NCBI GenBank assembly: GCA_905211265.1
Contig: CAJMAC010000003.1
Location: 52,662 to 116,661, forward strand
Length of the DNA stretch: 64,000 bases
Reading direction: 5' to 3'
Source: an uncultured Eubacteriales bacterium
Lineage (GTDB): Bacteria > Bacillota_I > Bacilli_A > RF39 > UBA660
The notes under the pieces are model-generated. The model made no database searches. It was not told where the DNA came from and was given only the letters and a program-made list of their open reading frames with translations. The translations under genes and the position numbers were made by a program. Below, piece after piece: positions 26,140-34,898 of the stretch (positions within the stretch are counted from its first letter, which is position 1; each line of letters begins with the position of its first letter).

Positions 26140-29100
26140 ATGAATTTATCATATGAAGAATTTATTAAATTATTACCAGAAGGCACTAAAGAATACGTAG
26201 ATATTGTGTTAAAGTATATGGACGGATATATTGTTCGTAATAACGATATATATGTCAAAGATGATTATAACAAAGTTGTTTATAATTCAATCAACAATGA
26301 CTATAAAATTAAAGCAATTTTTTTAGGAATGTTTTCTAAAAGTAGTGAATATTCTTATATTGCTAAAAAACTCTATAATAGTAGGTTTATTGGTTATAGT
26401 GGCGCTGATTATGGTGGTATATCTGTATTTATTAATGATAAAGTTGATACTAGTGTGTTTGATTTATATAAAGAATATTTCTTAATATATAGTGATAGTA
26501 GTTATTATTATGGACTTACACCACTTGAACTAGTAAATAATATTTTTAATATAGATCATAGTGTACTTGAATTTGATGATAGTAATTATAAACGCCATAG
26601 ATGTTTTATAGCAAATGATGACTATAAAAGATTAAATATAGATAAAATAATCGAAGAAAAAAGAAAAGAATTTGAAAATAATTTAAGTATAGAATTATTT
26701 AGAGATACTCCAATTGATATAATACACTTAATAACTAATGCTTCAAAAATATATAATTATAATATCAAACATATAAAAGGTATGTTATATAAAAGCATTG
26801 ATGATTTAATAGTAGATTCTATTTTTACAAGTTATTTATCTAGTGAAGATACTGATATAAAAAATATGGTGAAAAAATTAAATTTATCTCCTGGTATAAT
26901 AGATTTTTATAGAAAACAATATCTAGAAAATACTGGAGATCTAGATTTTGAACCAAATTATTATGGTATAAAAATGTATTATGAAAAATATTACAAAGAT
27001 TTAAATAGTAAAACAATAGAAAATATGTTTATTAACTTATTAAATAGAAATATTACTAATAGTACTTATGTCGAAGAATTATTAAATAAATATAATATAG
27101 ATGAGAATAAAATAGTTAGTTTATTTGATACAAGAACAGAACAAGAAAAAATAAATGAAATATTAACTAACTTTAATGGTGATAGAAATAAATTAGCAAG
27201 ATTAAGTAAAGTATATTCCTTAACTTTAAAGAAAGCAAATCCTATTAATAATAAATATTTAAAAACTAATGATGATATCTTATCTTATTCTTATCTTACA
27301 TATTTATCTATCTATGAACAAGATAATATTTTATATCAATACTTAAAAGATAACGACATTACAATAGATAAAATCAATAATTTAGTGGAAGTTAATTTAA
27401 CTGATGAAGAAATAGAAAAAGAACTTATAGACTTAAATACTATTAAAGATGTAGTATCTAAAAACATAGATGATTTTGAAGAATACTTCATTAAAGACTC
27501 AAAGTCTAATGCATTAATAGATATCTTTAATTCGTTATCTAGCAATAAAATATGTGATTTAAATAGTGAAATAGAAAACTATATAGAAAAAAAGGAATTA
27601 GAATATAAAGATAAAATATATCTAGAATTATTTAATGGATTAAATAAAGAAACTATATCATTTATAAAAGATTTAGCATATGAAAATAAATATTTAAGTG
27701 CAAATATAAGTGATATTGATAGAAAAGACTTAATTATGTTATCTATAATGTATAGTGCATTTAATGTAGATAGTTTAAAATCTTATTTATATACAAGATA
27801 TGATATAACAACTAATCTTATTGAAATATATCGTAAAAAGTCTTCTAAAAAATATGATTATACTGAAGAAGATAATATAATGTTATATAATGATTATTAT
27901 GATTTTATCTTCAAAGGATATAATCAAGATATGGCTAGACAAGATATTATGCCACAACATATATTTAGAAATATTTTTAATAAATCTTTATATAATAGAG
28001 CATGTTTAGTTAAATTATTGCATCGTTTAAACCATAATTTAAGTGACTTTGATAATTTTACTGATGAATATGATAACTATTTATTAGGAAGTCAAGTAAA
28101 AGATAAAATGGAATCAATTTTTAAAGGCTTTTATAACTGTAGTGTTGAACTGAATAATAATGATAGATATTTAAATGCCTACATTGAGAATATTATCTTA
28201 AATGCCTTAGCAATAAATACTAAAATTAATGAAAATAATCCTAATTTAACTAATTTAGATAAAGAAAAATTATCTATAATGTTAAGTTATATTCTTACTT
28301 ATATTGATTATATTGATGCAATTGATAAAGATAATAAATTAATATTTGGAATAAATACTTTATATAATAATGGTATAACCTTAGAATTAATATGTAAATA
28401 TCTAAATACTAGTAAAGAAGAACTTAAATTTAATATACCCCCAATTAATTATAAATTATTTGATAATTATATAAAATATTTTGATTCTAACGAAAAAGAA
28501 AAGTCTTTAATGACAATAATGTCTAACTTATTTAATCCTGAAATTAATAATAGTAATATATTAAGTGTAATAGGTAATTTATCAACTGAACAATCAAGAA
28601 TTTTAAATATAGAATTAAGTACATTTAAACCATATATTCCAAGTTTAAGTGAATGTATAGATAGTTTAAAATCCCTTGAAGTAAAACAAATGGATGTCGA
28701 AGATATAAATGATATGATGAGTTATGGTAATGAATTATCTAAACACTTTGTTACAATAAATGAAGAAGAACATAAATTATTAAGTGGAGATAGTAATGAT
28801 AAATCCATTGCTAATATTAACGAAATAATAACAAATAGTTATGAAGTAATTGAACCTAAGAAAAGTTTCTTTAAATGGCTATTCTTAGAAGAAACAAATA
28901 ATAATATTACAATAAAACTAGAAGCTATTCCTAAATTAAAAGAAGCCATTAATACAAATATAAATATACTTTCTAGTGAATTATTAACATATGATAAAAT
29001 AAGAAAATATATAATAGAATATGCTAAAAAGAATAGAGAATATGTTATTAAAACTAGTGAAATAGTAGCATTACTAGAAAATAAAATAAATGAAGTAAAC

Positions 29101-29556
29101 CCTAATGATCCATATAGTTATATAGATAGTTTACAAGTATCTTCACAATTACAAATAGCAAGAGAAAAACAAAATAGATTTAATACATCAAATCAATTAT
29201 TAAATCAAGAATTATTTAAAATTAATCAAGCAATAGTAAATCACTTTATAACAATAAATGCCCTAGAAATGGCTCGTGATGACCTATTACCATTAATAAG
29301 TTCTGAAATATTAATAGCACAAGGTAATAAAGATGCAAATAGTAGTCTAGAATTATCTAAAAATATAATGGATTTATTTAAAGCAATGCTAGAAAGAAAT
29401 GTTGATAGTACTAAAGAAGTATTAACTAAAATAAATAGTATTTATTCATTAAATGGTACCACAGAATTACTTAATATGCATATAAATAATTATATTAATA
29501 CCATTGATAATACTACTGATAAAGAAAATTCTAAAAAATTAATCAAAGAAATATAA
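26140..29556 (+). CDS. very large uncharacterised protein, C-terminal part possibly TelA-like
   Basis: I do not recognise the first 830 residues. They are soluble, Asn/Asp/Tyr-rich and mostly helical, with no signal peptide and no membrane helix. The last 300 residues resemble the helical layout of the TelA/KlaA (toxic anion resistance) family. They include SFFKWLF, a long series of amphipathic helices, and a late conserved-looking block LQIAREKQNRFNTSNQLLNQ followed by NALEMARDDLLPLISSEI. The gene has a perfect consensus promoter, a strong SD (GGGGAGGA) and its own terminator, so it is well expressed. The following gene encodes a DUF4870-like membrane protein. Unlike its neighbours it is far larger than the average gene here. 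The family assignment is weak. Confidence 0.6.
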   Translation: MNLSYEEFIKLLPEGTKEYVDIVLKYMDGYIVRNNDIYVKDDYNKVVYNSINNDYKIKAIFLGMFSKSSEYSYIAKKLYNSRFIGYSGADYGGISVFINDKVDTSVFDLYKEYFLIYSDSSYYYGLTPLELVNNIFNIDHSVLEFDDSNYKRHRCFIANDDYKRLNIDKIIEEKRKEFENNLSIELFRDTPIDIIHLITNASKIYNYNIKHIKGMLYKSIDDLIVDSIFTSYLSSEDTDIKNMVKKLNLSPGIIDFYRKQYLENTGDLDFEPNYYGIKMYYEKYYKDLNSKTIENMFINLLNRNITNSTYVEELLNKYNIDENKIVSLFDTRTEQEKINEILTNFNGDRNKLARLSKVYSLTLKKANPINNKYLKTNDDILSYSYLTYLSIYEQDNILYQYLKDNDITIDKINNLVEVNLTDEEIEKELIDLNTIKDVVSKNIDDFEEYFIKDSKSNALIDIFNSLSSNKICDLNSEIENYIEKKELEYKDKIYLELFNGLNKETISFIKDLAYENKYLSANISDIDRKDLIMLSIMYSAFNVDSLKSYLYTRYDITTNLIEIYRKKSSKKYDYTEEDNIMLYNDYYDFIFKGYNQDMARQDIMPQHIFRNIFNKSLYNRACLVKLLHRLNHNLSDFDNFTDEYDNYLLGSQVKDKMESIFKGFYNCSVELNNNDRYLNAYIENIILNALAINTKINENNPNLTNLDKEKLSIMLSYILTYIDYIDAIDKDNKLIFGINTLYNNGITLELICKYLNTSKEELKFNIPPINYKLFDNYIKYFDSNEKEKSLMTIMSNLFNPEINNSNILSVIGNLSTEQSRILNIELSTFKPYIPSLSECIDSLKSLEVKQMDVEDINDMMSYGNELSKHFVTINEEEHKLLSGDSNDKSIANINEIITNSYEVIEPKKSFFKWLFLEETNNNITIKLEAIPKLKEAINTNINILSSELLTYDKIRKYIIEYAKKNREYVIKTSEIVALLENKINEVNPNDPYSYIDSLQVSSQLQIAREKQNRFNTSNQLLNQELFKINQAIVNHFITINALEMARDDLLPLISSEILIAQGNKDANSSLELSKNIMDLFKAMLERNVDSTKEVLTKINSIYSLNGTTELLNMHINNYINTIDNTTDKENSKKLIKEI

Positions 29557-29565
29557 AAAATATGT

Positions 29566-29600
29566 AAAATATGTCTAAAAATAGATATATTTTACTTTTA
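29566..29600 (+). terminator. intrinsic terminator of the 1138-residue gene
   Basis: Twelve-base-pair stem with one G-U pair (29566-29577 with 29582-29593), AAAA loop, T-rich tail. Confidence 0.75.
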
Positions 29601-29614
29601 TTTTTCTAAAAATA

Positions 29615-29623
29615 TGATATAAT
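29615..29623 (+). promoter_or_regulatory. extended -10 promoter of the DUF4870-like gene
   Basis: TGATATAAT-type element (TG, one base, TATAAT ending at 29623), 22 bp before the start codon. Confidence 0.6.
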
Positions 29624-29645
29624 CTAATCATAAGGAGTTGTTAAT

Positions 29646-30446
29646 ATGGCAGAAGAAAAGAAAAATAATAATAAACCAAATGAAGCAAAACATAATAGAC
29701 AAAATAATAAAGAAGTAAAAAAAGAAACGCCTAAAAAGAATAATGAAGTAGATATTGAAGCATTAAAGAAAGAATTAAAAGAAGAACTAAAAAAAGAATT
29801 AGAAGAAGAACAAAAAGAATTGACTAAAGATGCAATTAAAGAAAGCGTTCACGATGAAAATGAAAAATTAAAAGAAGACTTTAACACAAAAAAAGAAGAA
29901 GTAAAAGAAACATTAAATGAAAAGAAAGAAGAATTTAAAGAAAGTATAAATGGAGCATCAGAAGAAGCAAAAGAAAAAGCTGAAGACGCAGTTAAATCTT
30001 TCGAAGACAAAGCTAAAGAAACAGTAGAAAAAATAATGGATACCAAAGATGATACAAGTGAACACGATACAAAAGATATCGAGGCAAACAAAGGAATGGC
30101 AATTATATCTTATCTAGGACCACTTTGTTTAGTACCATTCTTAGTATCAAAAGAAAGTAAATTCTCTCAATATCATGCTAAACAAGGATTAAATCTATTT
30201 GTTATTGAAATAGTATTTGCAATAATCTCAGGATTCTTAAAATCAATTATTCAAATACCTAAAATGTGTAGTTTCTTAAATGAAGTACAAATAGAATGCG
30301 GAGTAGTTACTCCTTGGTGGTTAACAGTATCATTAAGTTTAGTTGAGTTACTTCTTGCAATAATTGCTTTAATTGGAATAGTATACGCTTGTCAAGGCAA
30401 AGCAAAAGAATTACCTCTTATTGGTAAATTTAAAGTAATAAAATAA
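29646..30446 (+). CDS. membrane protein with long charged coiled coil and DUF4870/Tic20-like domain
   Basis: Residues 1-150 are extremely rich in Lys and Glu and look like a long cytoplasmic coiled coil (repeats such as KKELKEELKKELEEEQKEL, LNEKKEEFKESINGASEE). Residues 155-266 carry a compact membrane domain with GMAIISYLGPLCLVPFLVSK, SQYHAKQGLNLFVIEIVF and a final helix VELLLAIIALIGIVYACQGK, matching the DUF4870/Tic20-like pattern (the HAKQGL segment is diagnostic). Function is unknown. An internal insert with two cysteines (KMCSFLNEVQIECG) lies outside the helices. SD AAGGAG. It ends in a terminator whose right arm is the left edge of the first copy of the long repeat. Confidence 0.75.
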   Translation: MAEEKKNNNKPNEAKHNRQNNKEVKKETPKKNNEVDIEALKKELKEELKKELEEEQKELTKDAIKESVHDENEKLKEDFNTKKEEVKETLNEKKEEFKESINGASEEAKEKAEDAVKSFEDKAKETVEKIMDTKDDTSEHDTKDIEANKGMAIISYLGPLCLVPFLVSKESKFSQYHAKQGLNLFVIEIVFAIISGFLKSIIQIPKMCSFLNEVQIECGVVTPWWLTVSLSLVELLLAIIALIGIVYACQGKAKELPLIGKFKVIK

Positions 30447-30478
30447 TATTCATTAACTATAAATTAATTATTAAAATA

Positions 30479-30514
30479 AACAGTTATATTTACTAAAAAA
30501 TATAGCTGTTTTTA
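30479..30514 (+). terminator. intrinsic terminator of the DUF4870-like gene
   Basis: Twelve-base-pair stem with one G-U pair (30479-30490 with 30499-30510), 8-nt loop and a T tail. Its right arm (TATAGCTGTTTTT) is also the first part of the 337-bp repeat; the second copy of the repeat has this right arm but no left arm. Confidence 0.75.
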
Positions 30515-30837
30515 CTTGCAAAAAAGGCGAACAGTTAACTTTTAAGTAATTTTTATTTTTCTTAAAAATTAAATATTTATTGATATTAAAAAATATAAAA
30601 ATCTTTAAAAATAAGAAAAAAATAAAATGTAATATAAATTGCAAATATGTTATAATGCCTTATAAATAAAGAAAAAAATGGTATAAGATACAAAAATACG
30701 TTTTAAGAAACAAATGCAAAAAAATTAAAAAATATAAAGAACAAAACTTTTGATTTACACAAAAAAATAAAAAAAGTAAAATATAAACAAACGAACAAAA
30801 AACCATTGACGCGCTATATAAAATTATATATAATGAA
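30501..30837 (+). repeat. long direct repeat, copy 1 (leader of the formate/nitrite channel gene)
   Basis: About 337 bp almost identical to 31481-31818 (around ten substitutions and three single-base indels by eye). It contains no gene. It carries a hairpin near its start in which TTGC here and TCGC in copy 2 both pair with GCGA, an extended -10 promoter (30648-30656) and a second full promoter at its end. The copies are separated by the channel gene. Confidence 0.95.
30806..30834 (+). promoter_or_regulatory. promoter of the formate/nitrite channel gene
   Basis: TTGACG (30806-30811), 17-bp spacer, TATAAT (30829-30834). An upstream extended -10 element (TGTTATAAT, 30648-30656) could give a longer transcript. 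Confidence 0.8.
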
Positions 30838-30858
30838 ATAAAATAAAAGGAGGTAACG

Positions 30859-31485
30859 ATGAAAAAAAATATTAATTCATTATTAAAAGGAATATATGCT
30901 GGAGTAATGATTGGAATGGGAGGAACAATTTATTTAAGTATGCCTAATCCTGTAATTGGTGCTATTCTTTTTTCAATAGGGCTTCTTATGATTTGTGTAT
31001 ATAAAATGAATTTATATACAGGAATGATAGGTCATGTTATTGAAAATAAATTGAACTATTTTATAACTCTTATATTTACATTAATTGGTAATTTAATTGG
31101 AACTATGCTTACAGCATATTTAGTACTTAACACTAGAATTGCTAACATAAGTATAAAAGCAAAAGAAATATCTATGATAAAAATACATGATAATTATTTA
31201 AGCATTTTTATATTAGCAATGTTTTGTGGAATGCTTATGTATATTGCAGTGAATAATTATAAAAAAGGCGAAGATTCAATAATAAAATATCTATCAATAA
31301 TTATATGCGTAATAGTATTTATTTTATGTGGATTTGAACATTGCATAGCTAACATGTATTATATTTCACTAGCAAAAGTCTGGTCATTAAAGGCTATATT
31401 AATTATGCTAGTAATGATATTTGGAAATAGTATTGGTTCAATAGTTATAGCACTTTTTAATAATAGAATCAAGAATAAAATATAG
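30859..31485 (+). CDS. formate/nitrite transporter (FNT) family channel
   Basis: Six-helix FNT channel, a pentameric carrier of formate or related small anions. Helices lie at about 12-30, 33-58, 63-88, 108-128, 137-165 and 175-198. Family marks are GNLIGTML in helix 3, CGMLMYIAV in helix 4, GFEHCIANMYYI with the central pore histidine in helix 5, and GNSIGSIVI in helix 6. At 208 residues it is compact; most FNT proteins have 250-280, mainly because of longer ends. SD AAGGAGG. The 3' end runs 5 bp into the second copy of the long repeat. The next gene is formate-type anaerobic RNR under the same promoter region, so formate is the likely substrate (inference). Confidence 0.85.
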   Translation: MKKNINSLLKGIYAGVMIGMGGTIYLSMPNPVIGAILFSIGLLMICVYKMNLYTGMIGHVIENKLNYFITLIFTLIGNLIGTMLTAYLVLNTRIANISIKAKEISMIKIHDNYLSIFILAMFCGMLMYIAVNNYKKGEDSIIKYLSIIICVIVFILCGFEHCIANMYYISLAKVWSLKAILIMLVMIFGNSIGSIVIALFNNRIKNKI

Positions 31486-31818
31486 CTGTTTTTACTCGCA
31501 AAAAAAGGCGAACAGTTAACTTTTGAGTAATTTTTATTTTTCTTAAAAATTAAATATTTATTGATATTAAAAAATATAAAAATCTTTAAAAATAAGAAAA
31601 AAATAAAATGTAATATAAATTGCAAATATGTTATAATGCCTTATAAATAAAGAAAAAAATTGGTATAAGATACAAAAATACGTTTTAAGAAACGAATGCA
31701 AAAAATTAAAAAATATAAAGAATAAAACTTTTACTTTACACAAAAAAACAAAAAAAGTAAAATATAAAAAAACGAACAAAAAACTATTGACACGCTATAT
31801 AAAATTATATATAATGAA
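31481..31818 (+). repeat. long direct repeat, copy 2 (leader of nrdD)
   Basis: Second copy of the 337-bp unit, offset by 980 bp from copy 1. It starts inside the stop region of the channel gene and ends 32 bp before nrdD. Differences from copy 1 mostly avoid the promoter cores; the -35 here is the consensus TTGACA. Confidence 0.95.
31787..31815 (+). promoter_or_regulatory. promoter of nrdD
   Basis: TTGACA (31787-31792), 17-bp spacer, TATAAT (31810-31815), a perfect consensus. An extended -10 element, equivalent to that in copy 1, lies about 180 bp upstream. Confidence 0.85.
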
Positions 31819-31849
31819 GATGTATTAAAAAGTAGATGGAGGAATTAAG

Positions 31850-34144
31850 ATGGTTAATACAGAAGAAAAAACAACTACACTTAAAGTAGTAAAAAGAAAT
31901 GGCAAGAAAGTAGATTTTGATGGAAGTAAAATTGCTGTTGCTATAAAAAAAGGTTTTGATAGTCTAATAAGAGAAGATGAAGAACCTAAATATAATGAAA
32001 GAGATATTCAAAAAGTATATCAACATGTAATGAAAACAATTGATAAAGAATATAAAGATGCAGAAAAAATTAAAATAGAACAAATACAAGATTTAATTGA
32101 AGCATCACTACAAAAACTAAAATATGATGATGTATATAAATCATTTTCTGAATATAGAGAAAGAAGAACAGCATCTAGACAATTATTTGCAGATGAAAAG
32201 AAAATGCATAAATTTTTAAAATCACTAGAAGGTTTAGGACTTAAAAGTGCAAGCGAAGAAGATGCTAAAAGAGAAAATGCTAACATTGATGGTAATTCTG
32301 CAATGGGAACTATGTTACAATATGGTTCAACAGTAAGTAAAGAGTTTGCTAAAGCATATTTAATGAAAAAGAAATTTGCAGATGCTCATGATAATGGTGA
32401 TATTCATATTCATGATATGGATTTCTTAGCAATGGGTACAACAACTTGTATGCAAATAGATTTAAATAAATTATTTAAAAATGGATTTTCTACTGGGCAT
32501 GGTCATTTAAGAAGTCCTAAGGATATAATGAGTTATGGAGCACTTGCAGCAATTGCAATTCAATCTAACCAAAACGATCAACATGGTGGACAAAGTATCC
32601 CAGCCTTTGATTTCTATATGGCACCTGGAGTACTAAAAACATTTAAAAAACAATTTAAACAAGCAGTATATGAATTATTAGATTTTTCTGATTTTATTAA
32701 TTTTGTTAATATGGATAAAATAGAAAAAGAAATAGACAAATTAGAAAGTATTGAATTTGATATAAATATGTTTGAAAGTTTCTTTAAAGGCAGCGAAGAA
32801 GTTAGAAAAGTATTTACTAAAGCTTATGAAATAGCTCTAGCTAAAACTGATAGACAAACATATCAAGCAATGGAAGCATTTGTACATAACTTAAATACAA
32901 TGCATAGTAGAGCAGGAGCACAAGTACCATTTTCATCAATTAACTTTGGTACAGATATTAGTCCAGAAGGTAGAATGGTTACTAGAAACTATTTATTATC
33001 CGTTGATGCCGGACTTGGTAAAAATGAAACACCAATATTCCCAATTTCAATCTTTAAAGTAAAAGAAGGAGTAAATTATAATAAAGAAGATCCTAACTAT
33101 GATTTATTCAAATTATCTTGTAAAGTTAGTGCTAAAAGATTATTCCCTAATTTCTCATTCCTTGATTCAAGTTTTAATAAACCATATTATAAAGAAGGAG
33201 ATTTTACTACTGAAGTATGTTATATGGGATGTAGAACAAGAGTTATAGGAAATGTAGCAGATCCTAATAAAGAAATAACACCAGGAAGAGGTAATCTATC
33301 ATTTACATCAATTAACTTACCAAGATTAGGTATTAAACATGGTATTGTTACAAATGAAAAAACTGATATGAAAGGTTTCTACGAAGAATTAGGAAATCTA
33401 ATGGATTTAGTTAAAGATCAATTATTAGAAAGATTTGAAATTCAATGTAATAAGAGAATTTATAACTTCCCATTCTTACTTGAACAAGGAGTATGGTTAG
33501 ATAGTGAAAAATTAAAACCAGAAGATAGACTAAGAAAAGTATTAAAACATGGTACATTATCAATTGGATTTATTGGACTTGCTGAATGTTTAAAAGCCTT
33601 AATCGGAGAACATCATGGTGAAAGTGATAAAGCTCAAAAACTAGGACTTGAAATAATTGGATTTATGAGAAAGAAATGTGATGAATATTCACAAGAATAT
33701 AAACTTAACTTTACATGCTTAGCAACACCAGCCGAAGGACTTTCAGGAAGATTTGTTAACATAGATAAAGCTATTTATGGAAAAATTAAAGGTGTAACAG
33801 ATAGAGAATATTATACAAACTCATTCCATATTCCAGTATATTATAATATCTCTATTGTAGATAAATTAAAGAAAGAAGGTAAGTATCATAAATTAACTAA
33901 TGCAGGACATATAAGTTATATTGAACTTGATGGTGATACTACTGAAAACCTAGAAGCATTTGAAAAAATTGTAAGAACAATGAAAGAATGTGACATTGGA
34001 TATGGTGCAATAAACCATCCAGTAGATAGGGATCCTGTATGTGGTTATGTAGGAATAATCGGAGATGTTTGTCCAGGATGTGGTAGACACGCATATGAGG
34101 GAGTTAGTGTTGAAAAAATAAATGAAATAAAAAAATGTTGTTAA
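31850..34144 (+). CDS. nrdD: anaerobic (class III) ribonucleoside-triphosphate reductase, large chain lacking the glycyl-radical tail
   Basis: Reduces NTPs to dNTPs using a glycyl radical; class III enzymes commonly take electrons from formate. Residues about 9-105 form the ATP-cone (TLKVVKRNGKKVDFDGSKI). The barrel contains HIHDMDFLAMGTTTCMQIDL, NQNDQHGGQSIPAFDFYMAPG, SRAGAQVPFSSINFGTD and GRGNLSFTSINLPRLG. The end is DRDPVCGYVGIIGDVCPGCG followed by YEGVSVEKINEIKKCC: a zinc ribbon with C731, C741 and C744, where Asp replaces the usual first cysteine. The RxxGYL glycyl-radical motif that normally follows is absent; it is encoded by the separate 57-residue gene 15 bp downstream. SD GGAGGA; promoter in repeat copy 2. 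Confidence 0.93.
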   Translation: MVNTEEKTTTLKVVKRNGKKVDFDGSKIAVAIKKGFDSLIREDEEPKYNERDIQKVYQHVMKTIDKEYKDAEKIKIEQIQDLIEASLQKLKYDDVYKSFSEYRERRTASRQLFADEKKMHKFLKSLEGLGLKSASEEDAKRENANIDGNSAMGTMLQYGSTVSKEFAKAYLMKKKFADAHDNGDIHIHDMDFLAMGTTTCMQIDLNKLFKNGFSTGHGHLRSPKDIMSYGALAAIAIQSNQNDQHGGQSIPAFDFYMAPGVLKTFKKQFKQAVYELLDFSDFINFVNMDKIEKEIDKLESIEFDINMFESFFKGSEEVRKVFTKAYEIALAKTDRQTYQAMEAFVHNLNTMHSRAGAQVPFSSINFGTDISPEGRMVTRNYLLSVDAGLGKNETPIFPISIFKVKEGVNYNKEDPNYDLFKLSCKVSAKRLFPNFSFLDSSFNKPYYKEGDFTTEVCYMGCRTRVIGNVADPNKEITPGRGNLSFTSINLPRLGIKHGIVTNEKTDMKGFYEELGNLMDLVKDQLLERFEIQCNKRIYNFPFLLEQGVWLDSEKLKPEDRLRKVLKHGTLSIGFIGLAECLKALIGEHHGESDKAQKLGLEIIGFMRKKCDEYSQEYKLNFTCLATPAEGLSGRFVNIDKAIYGKIKGVTDREYYTNSFHIPVYYNISIVDKLKKEGKYHKLTNAGHISYIELDGDTTENLEAFEKIVRTMKECDIGYGAINHPVDRDPVCGYVGIIGDVCPGCGRHAYEGVSVEKINEIKKCC

Positions 34145-34159
34145 AAAGGAGTAATAATT

Positions 34160-34333
34160 ATGAAATTAGATAATGAAAAAAATGAAAAATTAGTAGGTGA
34201 GGGTGTAGGATTTGAAAGAATTAGAAGAATTACAGGATATTTAGTAGGTACAGTAGATAGATTTAACAATGGTAAAAAAGCTGAAGAAAGAGACAGAGTT
34301 AAACACAGTACCAAAGGATTACTAGATAAATAA
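34160..34333 (+). CDS. stand-alone glycyl-radical domain of class III RNR (57 residues)
   Basis: Tiny gene with its own strong SD (AAAAGGAG) between nrdD and nrdG. Residues 18-51 read FERIRRITGYLVGTVDRF then NNGKKAEERDRVKHS, the exact C-terminal glycyl-radical loop of full-length NrdD proteins (compare RRVCGYLG...RVKHM in E. coli). Gly26 is therefore the predicted radical residue. The radical segment and the barrel would have to associate in trans, as the small protein GrcA/YfiD does for damaged pyruvate formate-lyase. Identity of the motif is clear; whether this split type is already known in some Firmicutes I cannot check. Confidence 0.85.
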   Translation: MKLDNEKNEKLVGEGVGFERIRRITGYLVGTVDRFNNGKKAEERDRVKHSTKGLLDK

Positions 34334-34335
34334 TT

Positions 34336-34872
34336 ATGAAAATTCGTTTAGCAAGAGATTTACAACCTGATAGTATCGTTGATGGCGAAGGAATAAGGAC
34401 AGTTATTTGGACACAAGGATGTATCCATAATTGTCCTTTCTGTCATAATCCAGAAACTCACTCATTTGATGGAGGAATCTTAGTAGACATATCAAGAATA
34501 AAAGAAGTATTAAAAGAAGTCAAAGGACAAACAGGAATAACTTTCTCTGGAGGAGATCCTATGGCTCAACCAAAAGAATGTATGGAAATAGCTAAATATG
34601 CCAAAGAAATAGGATTAAATGTTTGGTGTTATACAGGATATACTTATGAAAAATTATTAACAATGGGCGAAGACTATACTAATTTTCTTAAATATATTGA
34701 TGTTTTAGTAGATGGTCCATTCCTTATAAAAGAAAAAAGTTTTGATGTTAAATTTAGAGGTTCTAAAAATCAAAGACTAATTGATGTAAAAAAAACATTC
34801 AATAATAATAAAATTGTTTTATATGATGAAGAAGTAAAACAAGAAACTAAAAAAAGAAGAATGTATATATAA
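34336..34872 (+). CDS. nrdG: anaerobic RNR activating enzyme NrdG (radical SAM)
   Basis: Generates the glycyl radical on NrdD by reductive cleavage of SAM. The 4Fe-4S motif is C29, C33, C36 in TQGCIHNCPFCHNPE (CX3CX2C), and the SAM-binding GITFSGGDPMAQP follows. It ends with the typical VLVDGPFLIKEKSFDVKFRG and SKNQRLIDV. At 178 residues it is full length. It starts 2 bp after the small glycyl-radical gene, with no separate SD beyond the sequence inside that gene, so nrdD, the glycyl-radical peptide and nrdG form one unit. Confidence 0.95.
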   Translation: MKIRLARDLQPDSIVDGEGIRTVIWTQGCIHNCPFCHNPETHSFDGGILVDISRIKEVLKEVKGQTGITFSGGDPMAQPKECMEIAKYAKEIGLNVWCYTGYTYEKLLTMGEDYTNFLKYIDVLVDGPFLIKEKSFDVKFRGSKNQRLIDVKKTFNNNKIVLYDEEVKQETKKRRMYI

Positions 34873-34898
34873 ACTATTATTATAGGGGGTACTTTAAA

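Noticed and set aside
29849..30091. Serine-rich reading frame on the minus strand
   Set aside because: It is the complement of the Lys/Glu coiled-coil region of the gene at 29646; no ribosome site.
31359..31779. Two short Phe-rich frames on the minus strand across repeat copy 2
   Set aside because: Low-complexity complement of A-rich DNA, without ribosome sites; copy 1 does not preserve them.
34160..34333. The small gene between nrdD and nrdG as a frameshifted nrdD tail (sequencing error)
   Set aside because: nrdD ends in a plausible evolved terminus, the small gene has its own SD and start plus an unrelated N-terminal 17 residues, and no single indel joins the frames cleanly. Kept as a real gene, with read checking advised in the finding.
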